Shown here in pieces: positions 1 to 8,329 of a DNA stretch of 64,000 nt. The notes below the pieces were generated by a model that saw nothing but the letters and a program-made list of their open reading frames with translations, searched no databases and had not been told where the DNA came from. The stretch is from Frigoribacterium sp. Leaf263 (GTDB lineage Bacteria > Actinomycetota > Actinomycetes > Actinomycetales > Microbacteriaceae): NCBI RefSeq assembly GCF_001422285.1, contig NZ_LMMO01000001.1, positions 1-64,000 on the forward strand, given 5' to 3'. The number at the start of each line of letters is the position of its first letter. Position 1 is the first letter of the stretch. The translations under genes and the position numbers were made by a program.

Positions 1-1
1 G

Positions 2-331
2 GTCGACGCGGCGCGCATGGTCGCCGACGGGAAGGCCGACCGGGCGATCCTGATCTGCGGCACCGGTCTCGGCGTCGCGATCGCGGCGAACAAGGTGCCC
101 GGCATCCGCGCGGTCACGGCGCACGACTCGTTCTCGGTCGAGCGCAGCGTGCTCTCGAACGACGCGCAGGTGCTCTGCATGGGCCAGCGCGTCGTCGGAC
201 TCGAGGTCGCGCGGCGCATGGCGCGCGAGTGGCTGGGTTACGAGTTCGACACCTCGAGCGCCTCGGCCGAGAAGGTGCAGGCGATCTGCGAGTACGACGG
301 CTCCGCTCAGCCCGTCGGCCTCGACGCCTGA
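2..331 (+). CDS. RpiB/LacAB-family sugar-phosphate isomerase, C-terminal part (5' end outside window)
   Basis: The reading frame is already open at the window edge (frame from base 2), so the first ~45 residues of a normally ~150-residue protein are missing. The visible part begins [11 protein letters not shown] and contains [17 protein letters not shown], the RpiB signature with the active-site cysteine and anion-binding loop, then [13 protein letters not shown] and a C-terminal helix. Family enzymes interconvert aldose and ketose phosphates such as ribose 5-phosphate/ribulose 5-phosphate; actinobacterial relatives also act on tetrulose phosphates. Which substrate applies cannot be told without the upstream neighbours. 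The family call is secure, the substrate open. Confidence 0.88.
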   Translation, partial: VDAARMVADGKADRAILICGTGLGVAIAANKVPGIRAVTAHDSFSVERSVLSNDAQVLCMGQRVVGLEVARRMAREWLGYEFDTSSASAEKVQAICEYDGSAQPVGLDA

Positions 332-357
332 CCGGCACGACCGGCACGACCTCGTCG

Positions 358-403
358 ACGCGGCGGAGGCGCCGAGCGGGAACGCTCGCAGCCTCCGCCG
401 CGT
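358..403 (+). terminator. Strong hairpin between rpiB-like gene and DUF2256 gene
   Basis: Perfect 13-base inverted repeat ACGCGGCGGAGGC (358-370) and GCCTCCGCCGCGT (391-403), with a 20-base loop that itself folds (GAGCG/CGCTC). There is no U-run, as is common in high-GC actinobacteria. It ends only 11 bases before the next start codon, so it could also act as an attenuator or mask the start of that gene. Confidence 0.65.
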
Positions 404-414
404 TGACTGTCAGC

Positions 415-804
415 ATGAGCCCTGCGACACCCGAATCGAAGACCTGCCGCTCGTGCGGTCGACGCATCGAATGGCGCAAGAAGTGGGCGTCGAACTGGGA
501 CGACGTGGCCTACTGCAGCGACGCGTGCCGCAAGCACAAGGTGACCGCTCGGGATCGCGAGCTCGAGCAGCGCATCCGCGACCTGCTCGCCGCTCGGGCG
601 GCGTCGTCGAGCATCTGCCCCTCCGACGTGGCGCGCTCGCTTCGCCCCGACGACGAAGACGCCTGGCGCGGCCTGATGGAGCCCGTCCGCCGGGCGGCCC
701 GACGCCTCGTCGCCGCTGGCGAGGTCGACATCACGCAGGGCGGCTCGGTCGTCGACCCGTCGACCGCCAAGGGCCCGATCCGCATCCGCCGCCACCGCCC
801 CTGA
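415..804 (+). CDS. DUF2256/DUF3253 two-domain protein
   Basis: A 129-residue protein. The N-terminal ~45 residues carry a treble-clef-like zinc motif (CRSCGRRIEWRKKW, then YCSDACR), matching DUF2256, followed by KVTARDRELEQRI. The C-terminal part (ICPSDVARSLRP, WRGLMEPVRRAARRLVAAGEVDITQ) is DUF3253, a small winged-helix-like domain. Fusion of the two is seen in other actinobacteria; neither has an established biochemical role. The start is the ATG at 415, which fits the beginning of the zinc domain; the frame is open further upstream but enters the hairpin. A nucleic-acid-binding role is an inference from the two folds only. Confidence 0.82.
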   Translation: MSPATPESKTCRSCGRRIEWRKKWASNWDDVAYCSDACRKHKVTARDRELEQRIRDLLAARAASSSICPSDVARSLRPDDEDAWRGLMEPVRRAARRLVAAGEVDITQGGSVVDPSTAKGPIRIRRHRP

Positions 805-822
805 CGGTCCGCGCCACCGCGC

Positions 823-1368
823 TCACACGGGTTCGAGCGGGGCCCACGGCCGTGGCGGGCGTTCGACCGCGACCACGTCGCCCGACGCGACCCGCCCTCC
901 CTGCACCACCACGCCCATGACTCCGGCCTTCCGCACCAGCTCACCGGCGTCGTCCCGTCCGACCACGGCCTTGAGCAGCCCCGATTCGAACCGGTCGATC
1001 TGCAGGCACGGGTTGCGGAGGCCGGTGATCTCGACCCGCGCCTCCTGCCCCAGCGCGAGGACGGTGCCGGTCGGGAGTCCGAGGAGGTCGACTCCGCGCG
1101 TCGTGACGTTCTCGCCGAGCGCCGACGGGGCGACCTCGAACCCGAGGGCCGCGAGGTCGTCGAACAGCTCGGCGTGCATCAGATGCACCTGCCGCAGGTT
1201 CGGCTGGCCGGGGTCGCGAGCCACCCGTGAGCGGTGCTGGACCGTCCGGCCGAGGTGCGCATCCCCCTCGACGCCGAGGCCCTCGAGAAGGGTGATCGAG
1301 TCGACCGGCCGCTTGCTGAAGCGGTGCGCGGAGTCGAGGCCGACGGAGACGACGGAGGCGCGGGTCAT
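823..1368 (-). CDS. MOSC domain-containing protein
   Basis: A 181-residue protein whose whole length fits a stand-alone MOSC (molybdenum cofactor sulfurase C-terminal) domain: GLGVEGDAHLGRTVQHR near residues 31-46, GENVTTRGVDLLGLP near 85-99, and the conserved cysteine in GLRNPCLQIDRF (Cys121) thought to handle sulfur. Relatives such as YiiM and YcbX act in molybdenum-cofactor-dependent detoxification or sulfur transfer. The ATG at 1368 is preceded by GAGGAG about ten bases upstream. The nearby MobA-like and XdhC genes suggest molybdenum metabolism, but they lie in separate transcription units. Confidence 0.85.
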   Translation of the reverse strand: MTRASVVSVGLDSAHRFSKRPVDSITLLEGLGVEGDAHLGRTVQHRSRVARDPGQPNLRQVHLMHAELFDDLAALGFEVAPSALGENVTTRGVDLLGLPTGTVLALGQEARVEITGLRNPCLQIDRFESGLLKAVVGRDDAGELVRKAGVMGVVVQGGRVASGDVVAVERPPRPWAPLEPV

Positions 1369-1488
1369 GACGGTCAGTCTCCTCGCCCAGCCCCGCCGCG
1401 TCGAGCCCCCTCGCTCTGCGCCCGGTGCGAACCGACGTGAGCGCGCTCGCCGGGGGCGGGGCGTCCGGGTCGTCGGAGCGGTGGGCTG

Positions 1489-2007
1489 TCAGCGGCGCAC
1501 GTCGTGCAGGTGATGCAGGGGGTCGTGCACGAAGTACCGGGCGAGCGAGTCGATGGTGAACGCCGAGCCGTCGCTGCGCAGGCCCGTCCGGCCGAGCTCG
1601 TCGTCGGGGACGGCCTCGAAGGCGCTCGCCACGGTCTCGGCGGCGGACACCAGCTCGGCGGCCACGGCCTCGGGTCGCTGCGCGGCGTAGTCGTCGGCGA
1701 GGGCCGTGGCGTCCTGATCCCAGTCGGCGAAGGCGGGGGAGTCGTCGGCACGCATCAGCGCCAGCCGCCCCGCGAAGACCCGGAACACGTCTCGCACGTG
1801 AGCCGCGTACTCGAGCGTCGACCAGGTCGCGTCGTCGGGGCGGTCGCGCGCACCCGGTCGGGCGAGCTCGGCGGGCCAGGCGGCGGCGTTGCGCCTGACG
1901 AGCTCGGGCACGTCGCGGTACCCGATGGTCGCGGCGTCGAAGCCGCACTCCGCGCACGGGCGCTCGAGCACCCAGGTCCAGTTCTTCGTGTCGGGCGTGA
2001 TCGGCAT
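1489..2007 (-). CDS. DinB-like (mycothiol/maleylpyruvate isomerase superfamily) protein
   Basis: A 172-residue helical-bundle protein. The spacing of three possible metal-ligand histidines, EYAAHVRDVF (His70) and YFVHDPLHHLHDV (His161 and His165), matches the DinB/MDMPI four-helix fold, in which mycothiol-dependent enzymes coordinate a divalent metal. An N-terminal CAECGFDA (Cys18, Cys21) is typical of this actinobacterial subgroup. The substrate is unknown. The start at 2007 looks leaderless: TAGCGT (2014-2019 on the minus strand) lies six bases before the ATG. The gene stands alone between converging and diverging neighbours. Confidence 0.75.
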   Translation of the reverse strand: MPITPDTKNWTWVLERPCAECGFDAATIGYRDVPELVRRNAAAWPAELARPGARDRPDDATWSTLEYAAHVRDVFRVFAGRLALMRADDSPAFADWDQDATALADDYAAQRPEAVAAELVSAAETVASAFEAVPDDELGRTGLRSDGSAFTIDSLARYFVHDPLHHLHDVRR

Positions 2008-2133
2008 GAGATGACGCTAGGGCCAGCCGTCGGCGGTCGCCATCGACATCCTGCCGTTCGCCGTGCCCCCGGTGCCAGACTCGACGACGCCACCGCCCCG
2101 CCGCCGCCGCCACCGCCTGGTGTCGCCCCCGGG

Positions 2134-2751
2134 TCAGCCGGTGGGCCCGTCGACGTCGCGGCCGTCCCAGAGGTCGAGGCAGTCGATGCGCTCGGCGCCG
2201 TGCTCGCGCAGGTACCGCCCGGCTCCGCGGTCGCCCTCGAGCGTCGAGGCCAGATCGCGCCAATGCGCCCGCCCCACGACCACGGGATGGCCCGGACGCC
2301 CGCCGAACACCGACTGCCGCAGCGCGTCCACCCCGAGCGCCGCCGGACCGCCCGACAGCGACCGCGCGACGGCGGACGCCGGCAGCGTCGGGTAGTCGAC
2401 CAGCGAGACGACGGCGACCCGCGCCTCCTGCAGGTCGGGGTCCGAGTCGATCGCCCCGAGTCCGGCCCGAAGCGATGCCGAGAGCCCCGTCGCCCAGTCG
2501 TCGGCCACGACCACGCCGACCGCGGAGCCGAGGAGGCGCGGGTCGGCCGCCAGCACCGCCGCGGCATCGTCCGCCTCCGCGCCCAGCACGACGACGACCC
2601 GGTCGCACCCGCCGGCCATCAGGGTCGCCACGCCCCGGGTCAGCCAGGGCCCGTGCTCGTCGGCGGCCAGCGCCTTCGGTCCGCCCCGGCGCGACCCCGC
2701 GCCCGCCGCGAGCAGGAGCCCCACGATCGGGCCGGGTCGTGCGAGCGCCAT
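2134..2751 (-). CDS. MobA-like nucleotidyltransferase (molybdenum cofactor modification)
   Basis: About 205 residues. The N-terminus has GLLLAAGAGSRRGGPKAL, the nucleotide-binding signature of MobA/MocA-type transferases that attach CMP or GMP to molybdopterin, followed by VVVVLGAEADD and SLVDYPTL, which corresponds to the metal-binding acidic loop. These enzymes commonly accompany xanthine-dehydrogenase-type hydroxylases; the divergently placed xdhC supports that role. I chose ATG 2751, because TAGCCT (2758-2763, minus strand) lies exactly six bases upstream and predicts a leaderless message; a GTG two codons earlier (2757) is the alternative. Which nucleotide is transferred cannot be seen. 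Confidence 0.78.
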   Translation of the reverse strand: MALARPGPIVGLLLAAGAGSRRGGPKALAADEHGPWLTRGVATLMAGGCDRVVVVLGAEADDAAAVLAADPRLLGSAVGVVVADDWATGLSASLRAGLGAIDSDPDLQEARVAVVSLVDYPTLPASAVARSLSGGPAALGVDALRQSVFGGRPGHPVVVGRAHWRDLASTLEGDRGAGRYLREHGAERIDCLDLWDGRDVDGPTG

Positions 2752-2824
2752 GGCCACAGGCTAGCCGTCGACGAGGGCGCTCACGCCCTACGATTGACGC
2801 CACCCGTCCACCCCGAGGAGCCGT

Positions 2825-3799
2825 GTGTTCGAGATTGCCGATCGCCTGCTCGCCCTGCTCGACGCGGGCGAACGGCTCGCCGTCGCGACGGCCGTCTCGA
2901 TCGACGGCAGCGCGCCGCGCACCGTGGGCACGTCGATGGCCGTGACCGCCGACGGCGCGGTGATCGGCAGCATCTCCGGCGGCTGCGTCGAGGGAGCCGT
3001 GTACGAGACGTGCCGGCAGGTGCTCGACGACGGGGTGGCGCAGCTCGACGTGTACGGCTTCAGCGACGAGACGGCGTTCGAGGTCGGGCTCAGCTGCGGC
3101 GGACGGATCGAGATCCTCGCCCGCCTGGTCACCCCCGCCGACGCCGTCACGATCGCCGCGCTGCGGGAGGCCGCGGCGGGGCGCGAGGCGACGGCGCACG
3201 TCGTGGTCGGACCCGTCCGCGTCGGCGAGGTGGCGGCGTCGATCGACGACTGCGCGGGTCTGCGGGTCTTCAGCGAGCGCTCCGTTCCGCCGCCGCGCCT
3301 CCTCGTCTTCGGGGCCGTCGAGTTCGCCGTGGCCCTCTGCGGCGCCGGGGCCGTGCTCGGCTACCGGGTGACCGTGTGCGACCCGCGGCCGGTGTTCCTC
3401 ACCCGTGAGCGCTTCCCGGCGGCCGAGCAGGTCGTCGTCGAGTGGCCGCCGAACTACCTCGCCCGCACCGAGGTCGACGAGCGCACGGTGATCGCGGTGC
3501 TCTCGCACGACGAGCGGTTCGACGCCGATCTCGTCGCGGCGGCTCTCGCGTCGCCGGCCGTCTACGTCGGCGCGATGGGGTCGCGGACGACGCACGACCG
3601 GCGGCTCGCCGCGCTGCGCGAGCGGGGAGTCCCCGAGGAGGCGCTGGCCGGCCTGCATTCCCCGATCGGCCTCGATCTCGGTGCGAGCACCCCCGAGGAG
3701 ACCGCGGTGTCGATCCTCGCCGAGGTGCTCGCCGTGCGATCGGGCGCCTCGCGTGCGTCGTTGCGCGAGCGGTCGGGCAGCATCCACTCTCTGAGCTGA
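2825..3799 (+). CDS. xdhC: XdhC/CoxI family maturation factor for molybdenum hydroxylase
   Basis: A 324-residue protein with the two usual halves: XdhC_CoxI (IDGSAPRTVGTSMAV, SGGCVEGAVYE near residues 51-60, GLSCGGRIEI near 88-96) and a C-terminal Rossmann-like domain (LLVFGAVEFAVAL, then YVGAMGSRTTHDRR). XdhC proteins bind the molybdenum cofactor and aid its sulfuration and insertion into xanthine dehydrogenase. The GTG at 2825 follows a good GAGGAG site; a -10-like TACGAT is at about 2790. The likely client enzyme, the xanthine dehydrogenase at 36.7-40.3 kb, is ~33 kb away. The glycine-rich loop of the Rossmann part is slightly altered (GAVEFA). Confidence 0.9.
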   Translation: MFEIADRLLALLDAGERLAVATAVSIDGSAPRTVGTSMAVTADGAVIGSISGGCVEGAVYETCRQVLDDGVAQLDVYGFSDETAFEVGLSCGGRIEILARLVTPADAVTIAALREAAAGREATAHVVVGPVRVGEVAASIDDCAGLRVFSERSVPPPRLLVFGAVEFAVALCGAGAVLGYRVTVCDPRPVFLTRERFPAAEQVVVEWPPNYLARTEVDERTVIAVLSHDERFDADLVAAALASPAVYVGAMGSRTTHDRRLAALRERGVPEEALAGLHSPIGLDLGASTPEETAVSILAEVLAVRSGASRASLRERSGSIHSLS

Positions 3800-3897
3800 C
3801 GCCCCGGCGCTCCGCGTCACGAACGGGTCACGAGTGGCCCGCGGGTCTTGCCCGCAGCGGCCGCGACTTGGTTCCCTGAGCCGAGAGGGGGGGCGAG

Positions 3898-4425
3898 ATG
3901 CCGTCGAGCGAGACAGTGACCGGGTCCGGCCGCGCCGACCGCCGACGCCGCGCCGACCCCCGGCGTCTGGCTGCGACCGGCACCGCCGCCCTCCTGCTGG
4001 TGCTCGCTCTGGCCGGCTGCGCGTCGGGCCCCGCGCCGGCGCCTGACCCCGACGACCCGATCGCCGCCGCGCGAGAGCTCGTGGACGCCGGAGGCGTCGT
4101 GAAGTCCGGCGACGCCACCGCCACCTGCGGCGAGTTCGTCCTGCCGCAGGGCGTCGAGCTCGACCCTGCGGCGCTCGACTGCCTCGCCGACGCATCCGTC
4201 GCGGGGGCGTCGGCCGAGCTGGCCTGGGCGTACCCGACGACCGAGGGCGACCCGATCGTCTCGTTCGCCTTCGTGCGTCCGGGCGTCGAGGGCGTCGAGA
4301 CGTACACGACGACCGCGTTCGACTCGCACGGCGGGGGAGCCGTCGGCTCGTGGTCGGGGACCCTCTGCCCCGACCCGCGCGACGTCTACGGCGAAGGCGA
4401 CTGCCGCCTCCTGCTCGAGGGCTGA
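3898..4425 (+). CDS. Small lipoprotein of unknown function
   Basis: 175 residues. A basic N-terminus (RRRRADPRR) is followed by a hydrophobic stretch and a lipobox LAGC with the modified cysteine at residue 41, so the product should be anchored outside the membrane. The mature part has four cysteines (TCGEFV, LDCLAD, TLCPDP, DCRLLL), suggesting two disulfides. I do not recognise the domain. A purine-rich GAGAGGGGGGGCG lies just before the ATG at 3898. It converges with the rhamnose regulator gene; a 62-base palindrome lies between them. Confidence 0.65.
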   Translation: MPSSETVTGSGRADRRRRADPRRLAATGTAALLLVLALAGCASGPAPAPDPDDPIAAARELVDAGGVVKSGDATATCGEFVLPQGVELDPAALDCLADASVAGASAELAWAYPTTEGDPIVSFAFVRPGVEGVETYTTTAFDSHGGGAVGSWSGTLCPDPRDVYGEGDCRLLLEG

Positions 4426-4446
4426 CCCGGCCCGCGCTGCCGGTGC

Positions 4447-4508
4447 GGCGGGTTCCCGTCCTCGGTGGCGGTTCAGCGCTGACCCGCCACGGGTGACACG
4501 AACCCGCC
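4447..4508. repeat. 62-base palindromic element, copy A (left edge of rhamnose locus)
   Basis: Two 31-base arms abut without a loop (4447-4477 and 4478-4508) and pair at 25 of 31 positions. The outer part reads GGCGGGTTC...GAACCCGCC and the centre GGTTCAGCGCTGACCC. A related element lies at 18931-18996. It sits between convergent genes, so a two-way transcription terminator is the simplest role. A dispersed palindromic repeat family is the other possibility. Confidence 0.7.
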
Positions 4509-4538
4509 GGACCCCCGGGAGCGCCGAGGAGGCGCGCC

Positions 4539-5564
4539 TCAGCCCGCGGGGGTCGTCCCGGCGGCCGTGCTCTCGCGCACGACGAGCTCCGGCTCGAAGA
4601 CGATCCGGCGGGGTGGGCGCTCGGGGTCGTCGGCCTCGTCGCGCAGGATCTCCACGGCGGTCTGCCCGATCAGCGCGCTCGGCTGACGGACCGAGGTGAG
4701 CGGCACGACGGCCGCTCGGGCGAAGTCGATGTCGTCGTAGCCGATGAGCGCGACGTCGTCGGGCACGCGCAGGTCGCCCTGCATGACGAGGGCCTGGAGC
4801 ACGCCCATGGCGGCGAGGTCGTTCGCGGCGAAGATGGCGTCGGGGCGGTCGGCGGCGTCGCGCCGGGCGATGGCGCCGGCGGCCTCGCGACCGTTCTGCA
4901 CGGTGAGCGCGGGGATCTCGACGACCTCGAGCGTGGCGCCCGGGGTGGCCGCGACGGCGTCGCGCGCGCCCGCGAGGCGGTCGGCCACCTGCTGCAGATC
5001 GGCGGGGCCGCCGACGAAGGCGATGCGGCGTCGTCCGAGGCCGAGGAGGTGCTCGGTCGCGAGGTACCCGCCGCGCACGTCGTCGACGCTGACGGACGAG
5101 AACTCGGTCAGGTCGGCCCGTCGGTCGACCAGCACGGCCGGCACGCCGCGGAGGCGCAGGCGCCGCAGGCGGTCGGAGACGTCGCCGACGGGCGAGATGA
5201 GGATGCCCATCACCCGCTGCTCGTCGAAGAGATCGAGGTAGTGCGCCTCGCGTTCGACGAGCTGATCGCTGTTGCCGAGCAGGATGATGCGCCCCGACTC
5301 CTCGGCGGCGGCCTCGGCGCCGCGGGCGACGTCGGTGAAGAACGGGTTGCCGCCGTCGAGGATGATCAGCCCGATCACGCGGCTGTCGCCGCCGCGCAGC
5401 TGGCGGGCGGCGTCGTTGCGCACGAAGCCGAGGGCGGCGATGGCGTCGCTGACGCGGGCGATGGTCGACTCGCTGACCTTGCCCGGGTTGTTCAGCACGT
5501 TCGAGACGGTGCCGACGGAGACCCCGGCCGTCTCGGCGACGTCGCGGATGCTGGCCTGCCTCAT
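4539..5564 (-). CDS. rhaR: LacI-family regulator, probable L-rhamnose repressor
   Basis: 341 residues with the classical layout: an N-terminal LacI helix-turn-helix (SIRDVAETAGVSVGTVSNVLN, residues 5-25), a hinge (ARQLRGGDSRVIGLII), then a periplasmic-binding-like effector domain ending VLIGYDDIDFARAAVVPLTS. It is transcribed divergently from the rhamnose ABC transporter operon, and both rhamnose promoters carry the 13-base word TTGAAACGATTCA at their start points, a LacI-type operator. Repression relieved by a rhamnose-derived ligand is the natural inference; the ligand itself cannot be read. The ATG at 5564 has GGGGAGGCGCG just upstream. Confidence 0.88.
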   Translation of the reverse strand: MRQASIRDVAETAGVSVGTVSNVLNNPGKVSESTIARVSDAIAALGFVRNDAARQLRGGDSRVIGLIILDGGNPFFTDVARGAEAAAEESGRIILLGNSDQLVEREAHYLDLFDEQRVMGILISPVGDVSDRLRRLRLRGVPAVLVDRRADLTEFSSVSVDDVRGGYLATEHLLGLGRRRIAFVGGPADLQQVADRLAGARDAVAATPGATLEVVEIPALTVQNGREAAGAIARRDAADRPDAIFAANDLAAMGVLQALVMQGDLRVPDDVALIGYDDIDFARAAVVPLTSVRQPSALIGQTAVEILRDEADDPERPPRRIVFEPELVVRESTAAGTTPAG

Positions 5565-5647
5565 CGCGCCTCCCCGGTGCTCTCGTGGCCTCCGACGAGT
5601 GTGCCATGCCCGTGATCGAGCTGTGATCCACCGACCGCGGGCGCCTC

Positions 5648-5705
5648 TTGACGTCGAGTCGAGTCTGCCTCTACAGTCGGCACGAACCGAATTTGAAACG
5701 ATTCA
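5648..5705 (+). promoter_or_regulatory. Promoter and LacI operator of rhamnose transport operon
   Basis: A -35 box TTGACG (5648-5653), 18 bases, then -10 TACAGT (5672-5677). The operator word TTGAAACGATTCA occupies 5693-5705, just after the expected start point (~5684). The identical word lies at 12272-12284 before rhaM. An A+T-rich leader with AGGAGAA at ~5729 precedes the GTG at 5742. Confidence 0.8.
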
Positions 5706-5741
5706 CTTTCTCGACGACGAGAACGACTAGGAGAACGATCA

Positions 5742-7301
5742 GTGACGATCGACCCCACACCGGGCGGGCCCTCCCCGACGGCGACCGTGCTCGAACTGCG
5801 CGGTGTGCGCAAGACCTTCGGGGCCGTCGTGGCCCTCTCGAGCGGCAGCGTCCGGCTGCGTGCCGGCGAGATCAACGCGCTCGTCGGCGAGAACGGCGCC
5901 GGCAAGTCGACGATGGTCAAGATCCTCGCCGGGGTGCACCAGCCCGACAGCGGCGACTTCCTCTTCGACGGCCACCCGATCGTGTTCCGCAGCCCGGCCG
6001 AGAGCAAGGCGGCGGGCGTGAGCGTGATCTACCAGGAGCCCACGCTCTTCCCCGACCTGACCGTCGCCGAGAACATCTTCATCGGTCGCCAGCCGACCAC
6101 GCGCTTCGGCTTCATCGACCGCGCGGCCATGCGGGCCGCCGCCCGCGCGCTGTTCGAGCGTCTCGGCGTGCCGATCGATCCCGACCGCGTCGCCGAGGGC
6201 CTCTCGATCGCCGACCAGCAGATCATCGAGATCGCGAAGGCCATCTCGCTCGACGCCAAGGTGCTGATCATGGACGAGCCGACGGCCGCGCTCAGCGGAG
6301 TCGAGGTCGAGCGCCTCTTCGGCGTCGCCCGGGCTCTGCGCGACCGCGGCAGCGCCATCATGTTCATCTCGCACCGCTTCGACGAGGTCTTCGGTCTCAG
6401 CGATCGCATCACCGTCATGCGCGACGGCGCGTTCATCTCGGAGCACACCACGAGCGAGGTCACCACCCCCGAGATCGTGCGGGCGATGGTCGGCCGCGAC
6501 GTCGACCAGCTGTTCCCCAAGCAGGAGGCGCGGATCGGCGACACCGTCGTGAGCGTCGACGGTCTGACGCGGGCGGGCGTCTTCCACGACGTGTCGTTCG
6601 AGGTGCGGGCCGGCGAGATCGTCGGTCTCGCGGGTCTCGTCGGCGCCGGTCGCACCGAGGTGGCGCGGGCGCTGTTCGGCATCGACCGCTACGACGCCGG
6701 CTCCGTCACGATCGGCGGTCGCCGACTCGCGCCCCGCGATCCGATGGCGTCGATCAAGGCGGGCATCGGCTTCGTCCCGGAGGACCGCCGCAAGCAGGGC
6801 CTCGTGATGGACATGTCGGTGAGCCGCAACACGACGCTCACCCTCCGGACTGCGCTCAGCCGCCTCGGTCTCGTCAGCGCGCGACGTGAGCGCGAGGCCG
6901 CCGCCGACTGGTCGCGTCGGCTGCAGGTCAAGACCGGCAGCCAGGAGCTCCCCGTCTCGACCCTCTCGGGCGGCAACCAGCAGAAGGTCGTGCTGGCGAA
7001 GTGGCTGGCGACCGACCCGACGTTCCTCATCGTCGACGAGCCGACGCGCGGCATCGACGTCGGCACGAAGAGCGAGGTGCATCGGCTGATCAGCGATCTC
7101 GCGGGTCGGGGCATCGCGGTGCTGATGATCTCGTCCGAGCTGCCGGAGGTGCTGGGCATGGCCGACCGCGTGCTCGTCATGCGCGAGGGGCGCCTCACGG
7201 CCTCCCTCGACCGCTCCGCCGCGGACCCCGAGACGGTCATGAACGCCGCCACGGGCGCCGAGCCGGCGCTCACCACCACGACGACGGAGACCAGCCGATG
7301 A
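5742..7301 (+). CDS. rhaT: Rhamnose ABC transporter, duplicated ATPase subunit
   Basis: 519 residues with two ABC domains in tandem, the form typical of ribose/rhamnose-type (CUT2) importers. Domain 1 has Walker A GENGAGKST (about residues 49-57), signature-region LSIADQQIIEIAKAI and Walker B VLIMDEPTAAL; domain 2 has the degenerate P-loop GLVGAGRTE, signature LSGGNQQKVVLAKWL and Walker B LIVDEPTRGID. It energises uptake through the two permeases that follow. The GTG at 5742 is preceded by AGGAG. Its stop overlaps the next start (ATGA). The rhamnose specificity rests on operon context and the shared operator. Confidence 0.92.
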   Translation: MTIDPTPGGPSPTATVLELRGVRKTFGAVVALSSGSVRLRAGEINALVGENGAGKSTMVKILAGVHQPDSGDFLFDGHPIVFRSPAESKAAGVSVIYQEPTLFPDLTVAENIFIGRQPTTRFGFIDRAAMRAAARALFERLGVPIDPDRVAEGLSIADQQIIEIAKAISLDAKVLIMDEPTAALSGVEVERLFGVARALRDRGSAIMFISHRFDEVFGLSDRITVMRDGAFISEHTTSEVTTPEIVRAMVGRDVDQLFPKQEARIGDTVVSVDGLTRAGVFHDVSFEVRAGEIVGLAGLVGAGRTEVARALFGIDRYDAGSVTIGGRRLAPRDPMASIKAGIGFVPEDRRKQGLVMDMSVSRNTTLTLRTALSRLGLVSARREREAAADWSRRLQVKTGSQELPVSTLSGGNQQKVVLAKWLATDPTFLIVDEPTRGIDVGTKSEVHRLISDLAGRGIAVLMISSELPEVLGMADRVLVMREGRLTASLDRSAADPETVMNAATGAEPALTTTTTETSR

Positions 7302-8329
7302 CCACCTCGCACGCCCTCGCTCCGAGCACCGGCACCGGGCGGAGCCCGATCGCGTCCCTGGTCCGTCAGCGCGAGGTGCCCGTCGCCTCGGCGCTCGTGG
7401 TGCTCGTCGTCGTGACGACGATCGCCAATCCGCTCTTCGTGTCGTCGCAGGGCGTGAAGGACCTCATGCTCAACGCGACGATCACGGTGATCATGGCCGT
7501 CGGACTCGGCACGGTCATCATCACGAACAACATCGATCTCTCGGTGGGGTCGATCCTCGGTCTCGTGGCCTTCGGCACGGGGTCGGTCTTCGCCGCGGCA
7601 CCCGACATCCCCATCGTGCTCGTCTTCCTGATCGGGCTCGCGCTCGGCGCCCTGCTCGGCGCGATCAACGGGTTCCTGGTGACGGTCGCCCGGGTGCCGT
7701 CGCTGGTCATCACCCTCGGCATGCTCTACATCTACCGGGGCGTCAACAACGCCTGGGCCGGCGGCCAGCAGTACTTCGCCGGCGACCGGCCGGCCGCGTT
7801 CGGCCGGCTGTCGGTCGACACCGTGCTCGGCGTCCCCGTCATCACGGTCATCGCGATCGTCGTCGTGGTGCTCGTCGCGGTCTTCCTGGCTCGCACCCGG
7901 CCCGGCCGCGACCTCTACGCGATCGGCTCCGACGACGAGGCCGCGCGCCTGTTCGGCATCCCCGTCAGCCGCCGCGTGCTCACCGCGTTCGTGCTGAACG
8001 GCACGCTCACCGGTCTCGCCGGCGTCCTCTACGCGTCGCGCTTCAACTCGGTCGGGGCCACCACGGGCACCGGCCTCGAGCTCGACATCGTGGCCGCGGC
8101 CGTCGTCGGCGGCATCGCGATCTTCGGCGGCTCGGGCAGCGTCGTCGGCGCCGCGATCGGCGCCGTGCTGCTGACCACCATCACGAGCAGCCTGACCGCC
8201 CTCAACGTCGACAAGTTCTGGCAGCAGGCCATCGTCGGCGTCCTCATCCTGACCGCCATCCTCGTCGAACGGATCGCCTCGATCCGCAAGGCCCGGAGAC
8301 TCCGTACGAGCGAGGCCACCAATGCCTGA
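7298..8329 (+). CDS. rhaP: Rhamnose ABC transporter permease 1
   Basis: 343 residues, a CUT2-family (RbsC-like) membrane subunit with roughly ten hydrophobic segments. The family-typical stretches NIDLSVGSILGL, ARVPSLVITLGMLYIYRG, TRPGRDLYAIGSDDEAARLFGI (the ATPase-coupling loop) and GGIAIFGGSGSVVGAAIGA are all present. The start is the ATG at 7298, overlapping the ATPase stop by four bases, which implies translational coupling. It should form a heterodimeric channel with the next gene product. Confidence 0.92.
   Translation: MTTSHALAPSTGTGRSPIASLVRQREVPVASALVVLVVVTTIANPLFVSSQGVKDLMLNATITVIMAVGLGTVIITNNIDLSVGSILGLVAFGTGSVFAAAPDIPIVLVFLIGLALGALLGAINGFLVTVARVPSLVITLGMLYIYRGVNNAWAGGQQYFAGDRPAAFGRLSVDTVLGVPVITVIAIVVVVLVAVFLARTRPGRDLYAIGSDDEAARLFGIPVSRRVLTAFVLNGTLTGLAGVLYASRFNSVGATTGTGLELDIVAAAVVGGIAIFGGSGSVVGAAIGAVLLTTITSSLTALNVDKFWQQAIVGVLILTAILVERIASIRKARRLRTSEATNA

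Noticed and set aside
941-4195. Very long minus-strand open frame (over 1000 codons) across several genes
   Set aside because: Arginine-, proline- and glycine-rich translation without domains; it is the antisense shadow of high-GC genes on both strands.
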